Assembly: GCF_001984175.1 (NCBI RefSeq)
Contig: NZ_MTQP01000032.1
Location: 1-47,910, forward strand
DNA length: 47,910 nucleotides
Source: Saccharothrix sp. ALI-22-I
GTDB lineage: Bacteria; Actinomycetota; Actinomycetes; Mycobacteriales; Pseudonocardiaceae
Direction: 5' to 3'
Of this stretch, positions 9,387 to 18,151 are shown piece after piece. Under the pieces are notes generated by a model. The model was not told the origin of the DNA. It did not search any database and saw nothing but the letters and a program-made list of their open reading frames with translations. Both the position numbers and the translations under genes were made by a program. How positions within the stretch are numbered: the stretch's first letter is position 1; every line of letters begins with the position of its first letter.

Positions 9387-9597
9387 CTACTGCGGCTGTG
9401 CCCGCTCCACGAGTCCCGCCACGAAGTTGTGCAGCTCGTCGAGCGTCATCTCCTTCAGCTGCGCGATCTGGTCCGCCTTGGTGTTCGCGAGGTCGCGCAG
9501 CTCGGCGCGCACCTTCATCCGCGCGTCGGCCCAGGTGTCCGCGGTCGCCGCGTCCGCGTCGGCCCGGCGCAGGGCGGCGTACTGCGGGCCGCGGCGT
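9387..9597 (-). pseudogene. C-terminal fragment of an unknown helical protein
   Basis: An open minus-strand frame with no start ends at 9387 and encodes about 70 residues, including ADARMKVRAELRDLANTKAD, QIAQLKEMTLDELHNFVAGL and VERAQPQ. Composition is typical of a real helical, coiled-coil-prone protein. The 5' part is cut at about 9597, where an unrelated SDR fragment begins on the other strand. Family unknown. Confidence 0.5.
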
Positions 9598-9868
9598 GCG
9601 GCCGGGCAGCCTGTACTCGGCCACGAAATGGGCCGTCACCGGCCTGGCCCAGTCCATCCGCGCCGAGTGCGTCGGCACCGGCGTCCGGGTCACCCTGGTG
9701 CAACCCGGCCTGGTGGACACCGGCGGAATTCCTCCCGAACGGTCCCACGACGCCACACTCGATCCCGCTGACATCGCCCGCGCGGTCCTCTACGCGGTCA
9801 GCCAACCGACCACCGTGGACGTCAACGAGATCCTGATCCGCCCGGTCGGTCAGGACTCCTACCGCTGA
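9598..9868 (+). pseudogene. C-terminal half of a short-chain dehydrogenase
   Basis: The frame encodes SLYSATKWAVTGLAQSIRAE, containing the SDR catalytic Tyr-x3-Lys, followed by VRVTLVQPGLVDT and a normal C-terminal tail ending at 9868. The Rossmann N-terminus (GxxxGxG, NAG) is missing; the upstream sequence belongs to an opposite-strand gene. It is truncated and probably inactive. Confidence 0.75.
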
Positions 9869-9980
9869 ACCGCACCGGTGTTCCGGGTCCGTCCCGACCT
9901 CGGCGCCGCGTGGTGAGGACGCCGTGCTCGCCGATCTTCCGGTACCGGGGGTGGGCGTCCCGCTCGATCGTCCCCTGTGG

Positions 9981-10010
9981 CCCGACCAGGTATCTCCCGA
10001 CCAGGTATCT
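9981..10010. repeat. Tandem 15-bp repeat upstream of the ROK gene
   Basis: CCCGACCAGGTATCT occurs twice with no gap (9981-9995 and 9996-10010). The second copy ends 7 nt before the probable GTG start at 10018. Phasing of 15 bp and the position suggest a candidate operator or promoter feature rather than chance. Confidence 0.6.
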
Positions 10011-10017
10011 TCGGGGG

Positions 10018-11151
10018 GTGTCCCGGGGGAGTCGTGTCCGCGCCGCACCGTCCTGGCCGCGCCTGTCCGAGACGGGACGTGACGTGCTGCTGGAGCTGCT
10101 CGTCCACGGCGCCAGGCCGCGCAGTGAACTCGCCGACCGGCTGCGGCTGTCCCGGCCCACGCTGTCCCGCGTGACCAAGGCCCTGGTCGCCCAGGGGCTG
10201 CTGGTGGAGGGCGCCACGGAACTGCGCTCCACCACCGGCAGGCCCTCGGAGCTGCTGCACGTGCACGGCGCGTCCCACCGGTTCCTCGGGGTCAAGCTCA
10301 CCGGCGACCGGTTGTTCGCCGCGGTGACCGATCTGACCGCGACGGTGGTGGACTCGGTCGAGCAGCCGCTGCCCAACCGCGACCCGGACGAGGTGATCGC
10401 CGCGATCACCGAGGTCTCGGCCGGGTTCCCCGGGCTGACCGGACTGGGCGTGGTCCTCGGCGGCGTCGTGCGCGCGGGCCGGGTCGTCCGGGCCGGTTTC
10501 CTGGACTGGACCGACGTCCCGCTGGGCCCGCGGCTGACCGAGACGACGGGCGTGCCCACCGCCGTGGACAACGACGTGCAGGCCCTCACCGCGGCCGAGC
10601 ACTGGTTCGGCGCCGGCGCCGGGACGACGTCCATGGTGGTCGTCACCATCGGCGCGGGGGTCGGCACGGGTCTGATCGTCGACGGCAGGCTGGTCGAGGG
10701 CTCCCACGGCCTGCCGCCCCGGCTCGGCCACATCCTCGTCGACTCCACCGGCCCGCACTGCGGCTACGGCCACCGGGGCTGCGCCGCCGGCTTCCTCATG
10801 ACCCACGTGATCCTCCGACAGCTCGACGGCTCTCCCACCTACGACGAGGCAGTCGCACGGGTCCGCGCCGGGAACAAGCAGGCCAGGGACGTGTTCGAGC
10901 GCTCCGGCTACGCACTCGGCGTGCTCATCGGCACCGCGGCCAACTTCCTGGACCCGCAGAAGATCCTGCTCACCGGCGAGGGACTGCCGCTCTACGAGCT
11001 GACCACGCCGACGGTGCACAAGGGCATCGAGGACACCTACGAGGACGACCCCACGCTGATCGACCTGGACGTACAGCCGTTCGACTTCGGCGAGTGGGCC
11101 CGGTCGGCAGCCGCCCTCGCCATCAGGAAGACGATCACCGGAGCGGCTTGA
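10018..11151 (+). CDS. ROK-family transcriptional regulator
   Basis: The protein has 377 residues. An N-terminal winged helix (about 20-80) has RSELADRLRLSRPTLSRVTKALVAQGLL. The ROK sugar-kinase-like domain follows, with VVVTIGAGVGTGLIVDGRLVEGSHG (phosphate-binding) and the zinc-binding cluster HCGYGHRGCAAGF. The family responds to sugars or their phosphates. The GTG at 10018 is chosen because homology starts just after it; the longer upstream frame lacks similarity. The next gene, same strand, is a GH12 cellulase, so control of cellulose or xyloglucan use is plausible. Confidence 0.88.
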   Translation: MSRGSRVRAAPSWPRLSETGRDVLLELLVHGARPRSELADRLRLSRPTLSRVTKALVAQGLLVEGATELRSTTGRPSELLHVHGASHRFLGVKLTGDRLFAAVTDLTATVVDSVEQPLPNRDPDEVIAAITEVSAGFPGLTGLGVVLGGVVRAGRVVRAGFLDWTDVPLGPRLTETTGVPTAVDNDVQALTAAEHWFGAGAGTTSMVVVTIGAGVGTGLIVDGRLVEGSHGLPPRLGHILVDSTGPHCGYGHRGCAAGFLMTHVILRQLDGSPTYDEAVARVRAGNKQARDVFERSGYALGVLIGTAANFLDPQKILLTGEGLPLYELTTPTVHKGIEDTYEDDPTLIDLDVQPFDFGEWARSAAALAIRKTITGAA

Positions 11152-11195
11152 CGACAGGCGATGAGCGCGGTCGAGCTTGTGACAGGCATTGTCAG

Positions 11196-11209
11196 GTTTG
11201 CGACGAAAC
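11196..11209. promoter_or_regulatory. Operator-like site, upstream copy
   Basis: GTTTGCGACGAAAC reads GTTTCGTCGCAAAC on the minus strand. It matches the site at 11253-11266 (GTTTCGTCGTGAAC) at 12 of 14 positions in inverted orientation, 57 nt apart. It is a candidate regulator-binding site for the GH12 promoter. Confidence 0.4.
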
Positions 11210-11244
11210 AAAGCCGAGGAGGCCGTCTCGACCGGTCCAAGGGG

Positions 11245-11273
11245 TTGACTTGGTTTCGTCGTGAACCTAAGAA
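11245..11273 (+). promoter_or_regulatory. Promoter of the GH12 gene with internal operator-like site
   Basis: A -35 box TTGACT (11245-11250) and a -10 box TAAGAA (11268-11273) are spaced by exactly 17 nt. The spacer contains GTTTCGTCGTGAAC (11253-11266), the second copy of the operator-like motif, so a bound protein would block RNA polymerase. The start codon is 44 nt beyond the -10 box. Confidence 0.55.
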
Positions 11274-11317
11274 TCGTGGGGTCAGTCCGCTCTTCGAGCC
11301 ATCAAAGGAGAGGTTCG

Positions 11318-12067
11318 ATGACCGTGAGGAGCATGCCGGCCCGCTTGGGCCGGCCGGCCATGATCGTCGCCGTGATCGCCGGGTTGCTGAGCTTCGCGTC
11401 TCCGGCGCAGGCCGCGGTGTACTCCACCTGCGACCGGTGGGGTCAGCACACCCAGGGCACCTGGACGATCTACAACAACATCTGGGGTGCGAACCACGGC
11501 ACGCAGTGCCTGACCGTCAACAGCATCAAGTCCTGGTACGTCGATGCGAACCACTCCGGCGGCGGGATCAAGTCCTACCCGAACACCTCGGTCCGGCCCC
11601 AGACGCCGCTGTCGCAGTTGAACTCGGCGGGCTTCTGGTACAACACGTCGTCGGCTCCCGCCACCAGCGGTGACAACTGGGGCTGGACGGCCGACCTCTG
11701 GTCCACCAACAACCAGGACGAGATCATGATCTTCACCAGCTGGAACCCGGGACCGCTGGGCGGCTGGGGAAGGCAGATCGCGTCCAACGTGACCATCGGC
11801 GGCGCCCTGTACGCGTCGGTCTGGCAGGCCGATCCCGGCTGGAACGTCCTGCAGTTCATCCCCGCCCAGCAGAGCAACACCGGCACCATCGACGCCGCGC
11901 AGGTCTGGCGATGGGCCGCGTCGCGGAACCTCCTGCGCAACACCACCTTCGACACGATGCAGTTCGGCTTCGAGGTCACCTCGACCAGCGGCGTGCAGAA
12001 GCGGTACTCGCTGAACGCCTACAGCGCCTGGTGGTCCAACACCTCCGGCGGCGGATCGACCATCTGA
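11318..12067 (+). CDS. Secreted GH12 endo-beta-1,4-glucanase
   Basis: The protein has 249 residues. A Sec signal peptide (1-32) ends SFASPAQA-AVY. The mature domain begins with the GH12 pattern CDRWGQHTQGTWTIYNNIWG. The nucleophile is probably Glu135 in NNQDEIMIFTSW and the acid/base Glu219 in MQFGFEVTST. Length equals a lone GH12 catalytic domain without a carbohydrate-binding module. The predicted role is extracellular cleavage of beta-1,4-glucan or xyloglucan. The ATG has a strong AAAGGAGAGG ribosome-binding site. It follows the ROK regulator and has its own operator-bearing promoter. Confidence 0.85.
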   Translation: MTVRSMPARLGRPAMIVAVIAGLLSFASPAQAAVYSTCDRWGQHTQGTWTIYNNIWGANHGTQCLTVNSIKSWYVDANHSGGGIKSYPNTSVRPQTPLSQLNSAGFWYNTSSAPATSGDNWGWTADLWSTNNQDEIMIFTSWNPGPLGGWGRQIASNVTIGGALYASVWQADPGWNVLQFIPAQQSNTGTIDAAQVWRWAASRNLLRNTTFDTMQFGFEVTSTSGVQKRYSLNAYSAWWSNTSGGGSTI

Positions 12068-12297
12068 CCGCAGCCTGCGACGGCCGAGGGCTTCCTCGGC
12101 ACCGTGCCGCCGAGCCTCGAACGACGGGGCCCGGCGGCATCGCGTTCATCGGGGCGCCTGGCCTGTGAGCACACCGCCGCCGTACAGGGAGCTACCGCTC
12201 CGGCCGCGCCGAACTCGACGTCGCCTTCCGGCCGACGAGGCGTAATTGGGCCGTCATCAACCTCCCACCGGAACGGGAGCAGGGTCTGTCAATCGAG

Positions 12298-12600
12298 CGG
12301 CTCTGGCCCGTAGTCGGTGGTGACTCCGGGTATCTGTCAGGTAGGAGGATGCGGTGGCGGAGAAGGTCGAATCCGGCGCGCCCGTGCATCTGTCTCATGA
12401 TCCTTTTGGTGCGGGTGTTGACGCCTTCGGTGCGACCGTTGTGATAGGGCAAGGTAAGACCGGCGTCCACAGCGGACCGATCGATTTCGAGACCGTTGGT
12501 GAGACTGCGCAGGTGCGGCAGGTCGACCGCGCGGGCCGCCGCGATCCAACATCGCTGCGCCGCGTGAACTCAACCCGCAGAATTCAGAATCGGCAGGTCC
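12298..12600 (-). pseudogene. 3' remnant of an ISL3-family element
   Basis: The minus frame encodes the C-terminal end of an ISL3 transposase: AAARAVDLPHLRSLTNGLEI, GLTLPYHNGRTEGVNTRTKR and AGFDLLRHRILL. The sequence GGCTCTGGCCCGTAG at 12298 resembles the ISL3 end at 46509 (GGCTCTGTCGCCGAT). The N-terminal and central parts are gone; a separate N-terminal ISL3 piece lies at 46509-47125. The preceding 230 bp (12068-12297) hold no clear gene. Confidence 0.7.
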
Positions 12601-12637
12601 ACGTCTGTGACGGGCCCGTACGCTGACAGCATTGGGC

Positions 12638-12851
12638 TGTGCCGCTCGGAAAGTCATCGCTGCTGGTCAAGCGGCGTGCTTGTACTCGTTGACGACTCCG
12701 CCGAGGATCCGCGTGCGCGCCAGTCCGAGGGCACCGAGGTCGTGTACGGCGGTGGGGTGCTGCCGGACAGCAGGAACACGATCACCCGGGCATGCTCTCA
12801 AGCGGGTGTCTGCACTGCTCTACCAGCGGCGATGACTTTTCGAGCGGCACA
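12638..12851 (-). mobile_element. 214-bp miniature derivative of family B element
   Basis: Both family B ends are present as inverted repeats (12638-12666 and 12823-12851, 27 of 29 matching, starting TGTGCCGCTCG). Between them, in minus orientation, are the first few codons of the transposase and its last codons (ARTRILGGVVNEYKHAA). It is therefore an internally deleted, MITE-like copy. It sits next to a family C 3' remnant. Confidence 0.75.
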
Positions 12852-13229
12852 AGGTATCCCGCCCTGTTCGACGACATCCTCACCGATGCGGGCATCCAGG
12901 TCGTCCTCAGCGGCGTTCGCGTCCCGCGGATGAACGCGATCATGGAACGCTGGATCCGGACCTGCCGACGCGAACTCCTCGACCGCACCCTCATCTGGAA
13001 CCGGCGGCACCTGCTCCACGCCCTGCGCGAGTACGAGAAGTTCTACAACACCCACCGACCCCACCAAGGCATCAACAACACCCGACCACTACAGCCGCTG
13101 CCGCAGCCAGCCACCGATCAAGCAGCCGCCACCCGGCTCGACATCCGCCGACGACAACGACTGGGCGGCATCCTCAACGAATACCACCACGCCGCCTGAC
13201 CAGCACGGACGACATTTTCGGCAAGCACA
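12852..13229 (+). pseudogene. 3' remnant of family C IS481-like element
   Basis: The frame encodes the C-terminal 115 residues of the family C transposase (YPALFDDILTDAGIQVVLSG, MNAIMERWIRTCRREL, ending LGGILNEYHHAA at 13199). The right end CGACATTTTCGGCAAGCACA follows, finishing at 13229. It is about 80 percent or more similar to the full element at 36956-38204. The 5' part is replaced by the miniature family B element. Confidence 0.8.
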
Positions 13230-13506
13230 GAGTCCTCCGATGCAGCGGCGGCGCCGTGTCGGGGTCGGCCAGTAACTCCGCCATCCGCAGACACTCCACA
13301 CACGGCGGCAACGCGGCGATGTCGACGCACGTGTCACTGCGATACATGTCGTACGCAGTGTCGATCGCCCACTGATCTTTGCCCCAGACCGGACGCTCCG
13401 GAGCCGAACACAGCGTGAGACCCGTCTTCCCGCCCTCCACGCTTGCGTCGTCGAGATCCACGGACAGATGCTGCAACGTGCCGTCCGTACACGGTTGAGG
13501 TGACAT
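13230..13506 (-). pseudogene. Small CxxC protein, C-terminus lost to family C end
   Basis: The ATG at 13506 follows a strong GAGGAGG site. About 92 residues precede the junction: MSPQPCTDGTLQHLSVDLD, VWGKDQWAIDTAYDMYRSDT and the possible metal motif PPCVECLRMAELL. I believe similar hypothetical proteins occur in Pseudonocardiaceae, but function is unknown. The frame then runs into the family C right end at 13229, so the natural C-terminus is missing. Confidence 0.5.
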
Positions 13507-13744
13507 CGGGTCCTCCTCACCACCGGATGCTTCGCCGGTCGCCCGTGACAACAAAGCCTATCCATGCCCGCAACGGGCCCGCCCCACGCCGTGGAGGGAT
13601 GCGTCGGGTCCTGACGACGCAGGCTGGAAACACCTCCGCGTCATCGGCTCCTTCCTGCCGGTCTACGACAGCGCCACGATCCCACCCGACATGGCCAAGC
13701 CCGGCAATGTCGATGGTGCCCGATCAGCATGGCGCTGATCGACA

Positions 13745-13773
13745 GGAAGATCCCCGCGCGTGCGGGGACGAGG
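13745..13773. CRISPR. Solitary type I-E-like CRISPR repeat
   Basis: This 29-nt unit contains GATCCCCGCGCGTGCGGGGA, the palindromic core of actinobacterial type I-E repeats; the minus strand reads CCTCGTCCCCGCACGCGCGG. No second repeat lies 61 nt away on either side, so there is no array. It lies exactly at the inner edge of the family A fragment. No cas gene is visible in the window. Confidence 0.45.
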
Positions 13774-13991
13774 TGATTGGCTCGGCGCAGCAGGGCGACC
13801 TCGTGTCGCAGCACCGGTAACGCGACGTCTTTGGCCGCCGACGAGCGGCCGAGTAGAAACAGCTGGCCGGCGAGCTGGCCGAAGATCAGGTACGGCAGTC
13901 GTAACGCCACGCTTCACGATCATGCCCCTGTGGTCCATGGTGCACGATTACCGCAGCTCAGCGACCCAGCGCAGAGTTCTGGCACCCCACA
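13774..13991 (-). mobile_element. Family A left end and transposase start (copy 3)
   Basis: The terminal repeat is at 13977-13991, followed by the conserved leader and the first about 45 transposase codons (MALRLPYLIFGQLAGQLFLL, SSAAKDVALPVLRHEVALLR). It breaks off at a CRISPR-like repeat at 13773. It was inserted into a family B fragment, whose frame is cut exactly at 13992. Confidence 0.75.
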
Positions 13992-14552
13992 GGGGTGTTC
14001 CTGGGCCTCGGGTGGTAGCTGGTCGTGGGCTTGGTGGGGCCGGTGCCGGTTGTAATGGACTTCGTAGGTCTTGAGGATCTGACGTGCGTGGGCCTCTCCC
14101 GCGACGAGGACGTGGTCGAGGACCTCGCGGCGGATGCTGCCGACGACCCGTTCGCAGTGCGCGTTCATCCGAGGCGACCGCGGGGCACTGGTGAGCACCC
14201 GCAGTTCGTCGGCCTCGAAGACGGCGTCGAACGCCTCGCCGTACTTGCTGTCACGGTCCGCAGTGGGAAGCGCAGGGACTCGATGCGGGTGCCGAGGTCG
14301 GCGGCGGGGTTCCTGGCCTGCTGTCCATGCCCGTGTCGAGTGGGCGGTGATGCCGGTGATGTGCAGGCGTCGGGTTCCGTGTTCGAGGAAGACCAGTGCG
14401 TAGAGGCGTGTGCCGAGCATGGTGTCGATGTGGGGGAAGTCGGCCGCGATGGTGCCGTGGGTCTGGGCGGCGGGGAACTCCCGCCGGGTCGGGCCGGTGC
14501 GGCGGGGTGCCGGGTCGACGTCTGCGGTGTGGAGGTCCTGCCGTTCGACCAC
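13992..14552 (-). pseudogene. Family B transposase fragment
   Basis: The frame encodes the catalytic middle and C-terminal part of the family B transposase: DPAPRRTGPTRREFPAAQ, then IAADFPHIDTMLGTRLYAL, then RMNAHCERVVGSIRREVLDH and YNRHRPHQAHDQLPPEAQEH. There is a frameshift within (near 14330) and both termini are missing. The family A end truncates it at 13992. Confidence 0.75.
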
Positions 14553-14579
14553 GGCGGCACGATCACCACGTACCGTCCG

Positions 14580-14760
14580 ACGACCTGAACGCCCCGGTCA
14601 CCTGCGTCGGCGGTCCCACCCGCCGCAACCCGCTGCCGCCGATCCTCCGGGCGGTCGCCGACGCCGGACACACCGTGCTGTGGGTGGCATCCGACTTGCT
14701 GCGCGGGCTGGTCGACCGGGCAGGGTTCGCCTTCCACCGGCCAGCCCCACCGCCACGGCC
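14580..14760 (+). pseudogene. Possible N-terminal fragment of a GT1-type glycosyltransferase
   Basis: A short frame reads RRNPLPPILRAVADAGHTVL and RGLVDRAGFAFHRP, resembling the N-terminal strand-helix unit of UGT/GT1 glycosyltransferases. It lasts about 60 codons, then shifts frame and ends at the family A end at 14851. The assignment is by pattern only. Confidence 0.35.
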
Positions 14761-14850
14761 GGCCCGCGCACCCGCATGCCGCTGCTCGTACCGGACGCCG
14801 AGCAGTACACCGCGCCCCGCCGTGCGTACGGGGTGCAACCGCCGCCCACC

Positions 14851-14936
14851 GCCGCGCCTCACGATCATGCCCTGCGGCACATGGTGCACGATCACCGCAG
14901 CTCAGCGGACCTGTGCAGAGTTCTGGCACCCCCACA
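14851..14936 (-). mobile_element. Family A left end (copy 4, leader only)
   Basis: A terminal repeat with one extra C (14921-14936) plus about 70 nt of the conserved leader. There is no transposase. It truncates the ATPase gene fragment that begins at 14937. Confidence 0.7.
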
Positions 14937-15283
14937 GGACCAGCAGCACTCTCTCCGGCCGGCCAGATAGTCCAGGACGGCTTCCGCCGGATGACGCGCT
15001 GTGCGCGACCGTAGGCCCAGAGTGTCCGCCAACGCCTGGGCCAGCAGGTCCTCCCTGTCCAACTGGGCGAGGCCGACCCACCGGACGTCGTCGACGAACC
15101 CTGTGCGCAGGCTCGACGCCACACGGAGGGCGAGACGGGATTTCCCGACACCACCGGCGCCGGTCAAGGTCGGCAGCCGGGTGCGGGCGAGCATCCGCTT
15201 CACCGCCGCCACTTCATGGCGACGAAACTGGTCACATCGGCGAGCAGGTTACCGACCAGCCCAGCCGACAGGGCTTCGGGCAT
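14937..15283 (-). pseudogene. N-terminal fragment of an AfsR/LuxR-type ATPase
   Basis: From the ATG at 15283 the frame reads MPEALSAGLVGNLLADVTSF. After a small frameshift near 15215 it continues HEVAAVKRMLARTRLPTLTG, AGGVGKSRLALRVASSL (Walker A) and LAQALADTLGLR. It ends just before the Walker B strand at the family A terminus. It resembles the N-termini of the proteins at 15521 and 40238 and is transcribed away from 15521. Confidence 0.75.
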
Positions 15284-15520
15284 GATGTTTTCACGCTATG
15301 TCCACATGAGCCCCTCGGTGAGATTCACCAACGGTAACAAGCCACACGCTCTCCGCGAAGTCGCGGTCGAGAGGTCGGCCCCTTGCTCACAGGGTAACCC
15401 TGGCAACAGCTGCCACTGACGAGGGCACGCCGGGCGCCGTGGTTGCGTCGGGCCGGGGCAGTGGGACAATGGTGTTGAAATGGGAACTATCCCAGGCTCG
15501 AACGAGCAGTTTGGTAAGCC

Positions 15521-17854
15521 ATGGTCGCAAAGCCACCGTTGGGAAATCTTCCCGATGACGTGTCGAGTTTCGTCGGCCGCACCCATGAGGTCGCCACGGC
15601 GGGCCAGCTGTTGTCGGGAACTCGGCTGCTGACCCTGACCGGTCCCGGCGGGGTGGGCAAGACGCGGTTGGCGCTACGCATCGCCGCTAAGGTGCGCAGA
15701 GCGTTCCGGGACGGCGCCTGGCTGGTGGAACTGGCTCCGCTGGAGGATCCGGACCTGCTGGTGCAGTCCGTCGCCACGACACTGGGAATCCGGGACTGGT
15801 CGTCCCGGCCCACCCTGGACGTGCTGCTGGACTACCTGGCGGACAAGCACATCCTGCTGGTGCTGGACAACTGCGAGCACCTGATCGAGGCCTGCGCGGA
15901 CTTGGTGCAAACGTTGTTGGGCATGGCCCCCGAGTTGCGGGTACTGGCCACCAGCCGCCAGTCGCTGCGGACCTCCGGCGAACAGCTCATGTTCGTGCCG
16001 CCGCTGTCGCTGCCGGACCCCGACCACATGCCGCAACCGAACGAACTCGACCGGTACGAGGCGATCAACCTGCTGAGCCAGCGAGCCGCGGTCGTGGCCC
16101 CCGGCTTCGCCATCACCTCCGACACCATCTCGCCCGTGGTCCGGCTCTGCCGGCGGCTGGACGGAATCCCGTTGGCCATCGAGCTTGCCGCCGTACGGTT
16201 GAGGACGCTGTCGATCGAACAACTGCTCTCCGGGCTGGAGCACCGTTTCAGCTTGCTCGCGGGCGGCAGCCGCACCACACTGTCCCGCCACCAAACCCTG
16301 CAGGAGACCGTTGACTGGAGCTTCGACCTCTGCCCGCCCGACGAACAACGGTTGTGGGCCAGGACATCGGTGTTCGCCGGGGAATTCGACCTCGACGCCG
16401 CCGAGAGCGTCTGCTCGGGTGACGGCATCGCCATCGAGGACGTCGTCGTCCTCGTGGAGGACCTGGTGGACAAGTCCATCCTGGTCCGGTCCGACCCCCC
16501 ACACAGTCAACACGCGCGCTACCACATGCTGGATACGCTTCGTCGGTACGGACAGGAAAAGCTCCGCGCCGCAGGCGAGGAGCGACGGATGCGGCAGCGG
16601 CACTGCGAGTGGTACCAGCGCCTTGCCGAGCAAGCCGCGGCAGAGTGGTTCGGCCCGAATCAGGTGCAGTGGGTCACCCGCCTGCGCAGCGAGCACACCA
16701 ACCTGCGGGCAGCCATCGAGTTCTGCCTCGCCGAACGGACCGAAGTTCAGGCCGGGTTGCGCATAGCCGGAGCGCTGTGGTGTTACTGGATGCCGTGCGG
16801 GGTCCTCGCGGAAGGACGGCAGTGGATCGACCGCCTGCTCCCACTGGACCACGAACCGACCAGGGCACGCGGCAACGCTCTGTGGGTCTACAGCTGGGCG
16901 GCATCCCACCAGGGCGAACCGGCCGCGAGCGATGCCAGCGCCGAGCAGTGCCGCAGGGTGGCCGAGCAGTTGGCGGACTCGCAGATGGCGGCCTACGGCC
17001 TGCAGGTGGCCGGGCTGAGCGCGCTGAGCAGCGGTGATCTCGCGGGCGCGCGGTCATTCTGCGCCGAGGCGTGGCGCAGCCACCGTGCTCTCGGCCAGCT
17101 CGCCAGCCCCGCGGTCATGGCGCTGATGCAGCAGGGTTTCGTCGCGGGGCTGCAGGGCGACTTCGACCAGGCCGTCGCGTACGCACAGGAGTGTGTCCGC
17201 ATCGCCAAGGAACACGGCGAAGACTGGACCCGCTCATGGGGGCTCGTTGTACTCGGCCTCGCCCTGTGGCTTCGAGGCGACCATCAGCAGGCTATCCCGC
17301 CACTGCGGGAGAGCACCGCGACCAAGCGCACTCTCCACGACCTCTTTGGTCTCGGCATGGCGGTGGAATTCCTCGCCTGGTCGCTGACCTCTACCGGCCG
17401 CCACGAGGACGCGGCCCGGCTGTTCGGGACGCTCGAGCGCATCTGGCCGTTGGTCGGTGTCCCGCTGATGGGAATCGAGCCGCTCGCCGAATACCACCGG
17501 GAGAACGAGGCGAAGGTCCGTGCCGCCCTCGGTGAAGCGGCTTTCGACAACGCGTGCAAGAAGGTCGCAGGGTTGGATCCGTACCAAGCGCTGGACCAGG
17601 TACTTGGCGACAAAGCCACCCGGCGAGAGCCTTCACCGAAGCGCGATGACCAAATGTGGTCACCATTGACACGCCGGGAGCGCGACGTGGCCCTGCTGAT
17701 CGCCGAAGGCCTGTCGAACAAGGACATCGCCGCAAGGTTGCTCATCGGGCAGCGTACTGTCGAGTCACACGCGGAACACATCCTGTCCAAGCTCGGCGTG
17801 ACCTCACGCTCCCATGTCGCAGTCTGGGTCGCCGAACGACAAGCCACCCACTAG
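15521..17854 (+). CDS. LuxR-family regulator with NB-ARC-type ATPase and TPR region
   Basis: The protein has 777 residues. Walker A is GPGGVGKT (41-48) and Walker B is ILLVLDNCEH (111-120). Winged-helix and ARC segments follow (LCRRLDGIPLAIELAAVRLR). A TPR-like helical region spans about 370-690. The C-terminal LuxR helix-turn-helix (about 715-770) reads LTRRERDVALLIAEGLSNKD and AARLLIGQRTVESH. This is a STAND-type regulator in which nucleotide and ligand control oligomerisation and DNA binding. It is intact. The upstream 237 bp must hold its promoter; a truncated paralogue is divergent at 15283. The target is unknown. Confidence 0.9.
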   Translation: MVAKPPLGNLPDDVSSFVGRTHEVATAGQLLSGTRLLTLTGPGGVGKTRLALRIAAKVRRAFRDGAWLVELAPLEDPDLLVQSVATTLGIRDWSSRPTLDVLLDYLADKHILLVLDNCEHLIEACADLVQTLLGMAPELRVLATSRQSLRTSGEQLMFVPPLSLPDPDHMPQPNELDRYEAINLLSQRAAVVAPGFAITSDTISPVVRLCRRLDGIPLAIELAAVRLRTLSIEQLLSGLEHRFSLLAGGSRTTLSRHQTLQETVDWSFDLCPPDEQRLWARTSVFAGEFDLDAAESVCSGDGIAIEDVVVLVEDLVDKSILVRSDPPHSQHARYHMLDTLRRYGQEKLRAAGEERRMRQRHCEWYQRLAEQAAAEWFGPNQVQWVTRLRSEHTNLRAAIEFCLAERTEVQAGLRIAGALWCYWMPCGVLAEGRQWIDRLLPLDHEPTRARGNALWVYSWAASHQGEPAASDASAEQCRRVAEQLADSQMAAYGLQVAGLSALSSGDLAGARSFCAEAWRSHRALGQLASPAVMALMQQGFVAGLQGDFDQAVAYAQECVRIAKEHGEDWTRSWGLVVLGLALWLRGDHQQAIPPLRESTATKRTLHDLFGLGMAVEFLAWSLTSTGRHEDAARLFGTLERIWPLVGVPLMGIEPLAEYHRENEAKVRAALGEAAFDNACKKVAGLDPYQALDQVLGDKATRREPSPKRDDQMWSPLTRRERDVALLIAEGLSNKDIAARLLIGQRTVESHAEHILSKLGVTSRSHVAVWVAERQATH

Positions 17855-17873
17855 CCCGTGCTTGCTTTTCGAT

Positions 17874-17911
17874 GTGACTGGTGTCATGAACGGTGACTGG
17901 TGTCATGAACG
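17874..17911. repeat. Tandem 19-bp duplication
   Basis: GTGACTGGTGTCATGAACG occurs twice in direct tandem (17874-17892, 17893-17911), 20 nt after the ATPase stop codon. The rest of the gap to 18151 shows no supported gene, although a plus-strand frame opens at 17893. Confidence 0.6.
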
Positions 17912-18151
17912 GAGAAAGGAATCAGCTGATCGCGTTCGCGACCAACACCTACACGGACAGTATGCCGATCTCCGGAACGGTGTCACCGCCGCCGGGCCAC
18001 GGCGAGGGCGCCGCGCCGTCAACAGACCGGCCCGACCACTCCCGTGTCGCCAGGACCGCACCGCCAACCGCCAAGCAGAACGACCCCATCACAGTCGGAA
18101 CGTCGGTAGGCCACCCAGACCTACGCGGCGTCTCACGAGAGATCCGGCTGT

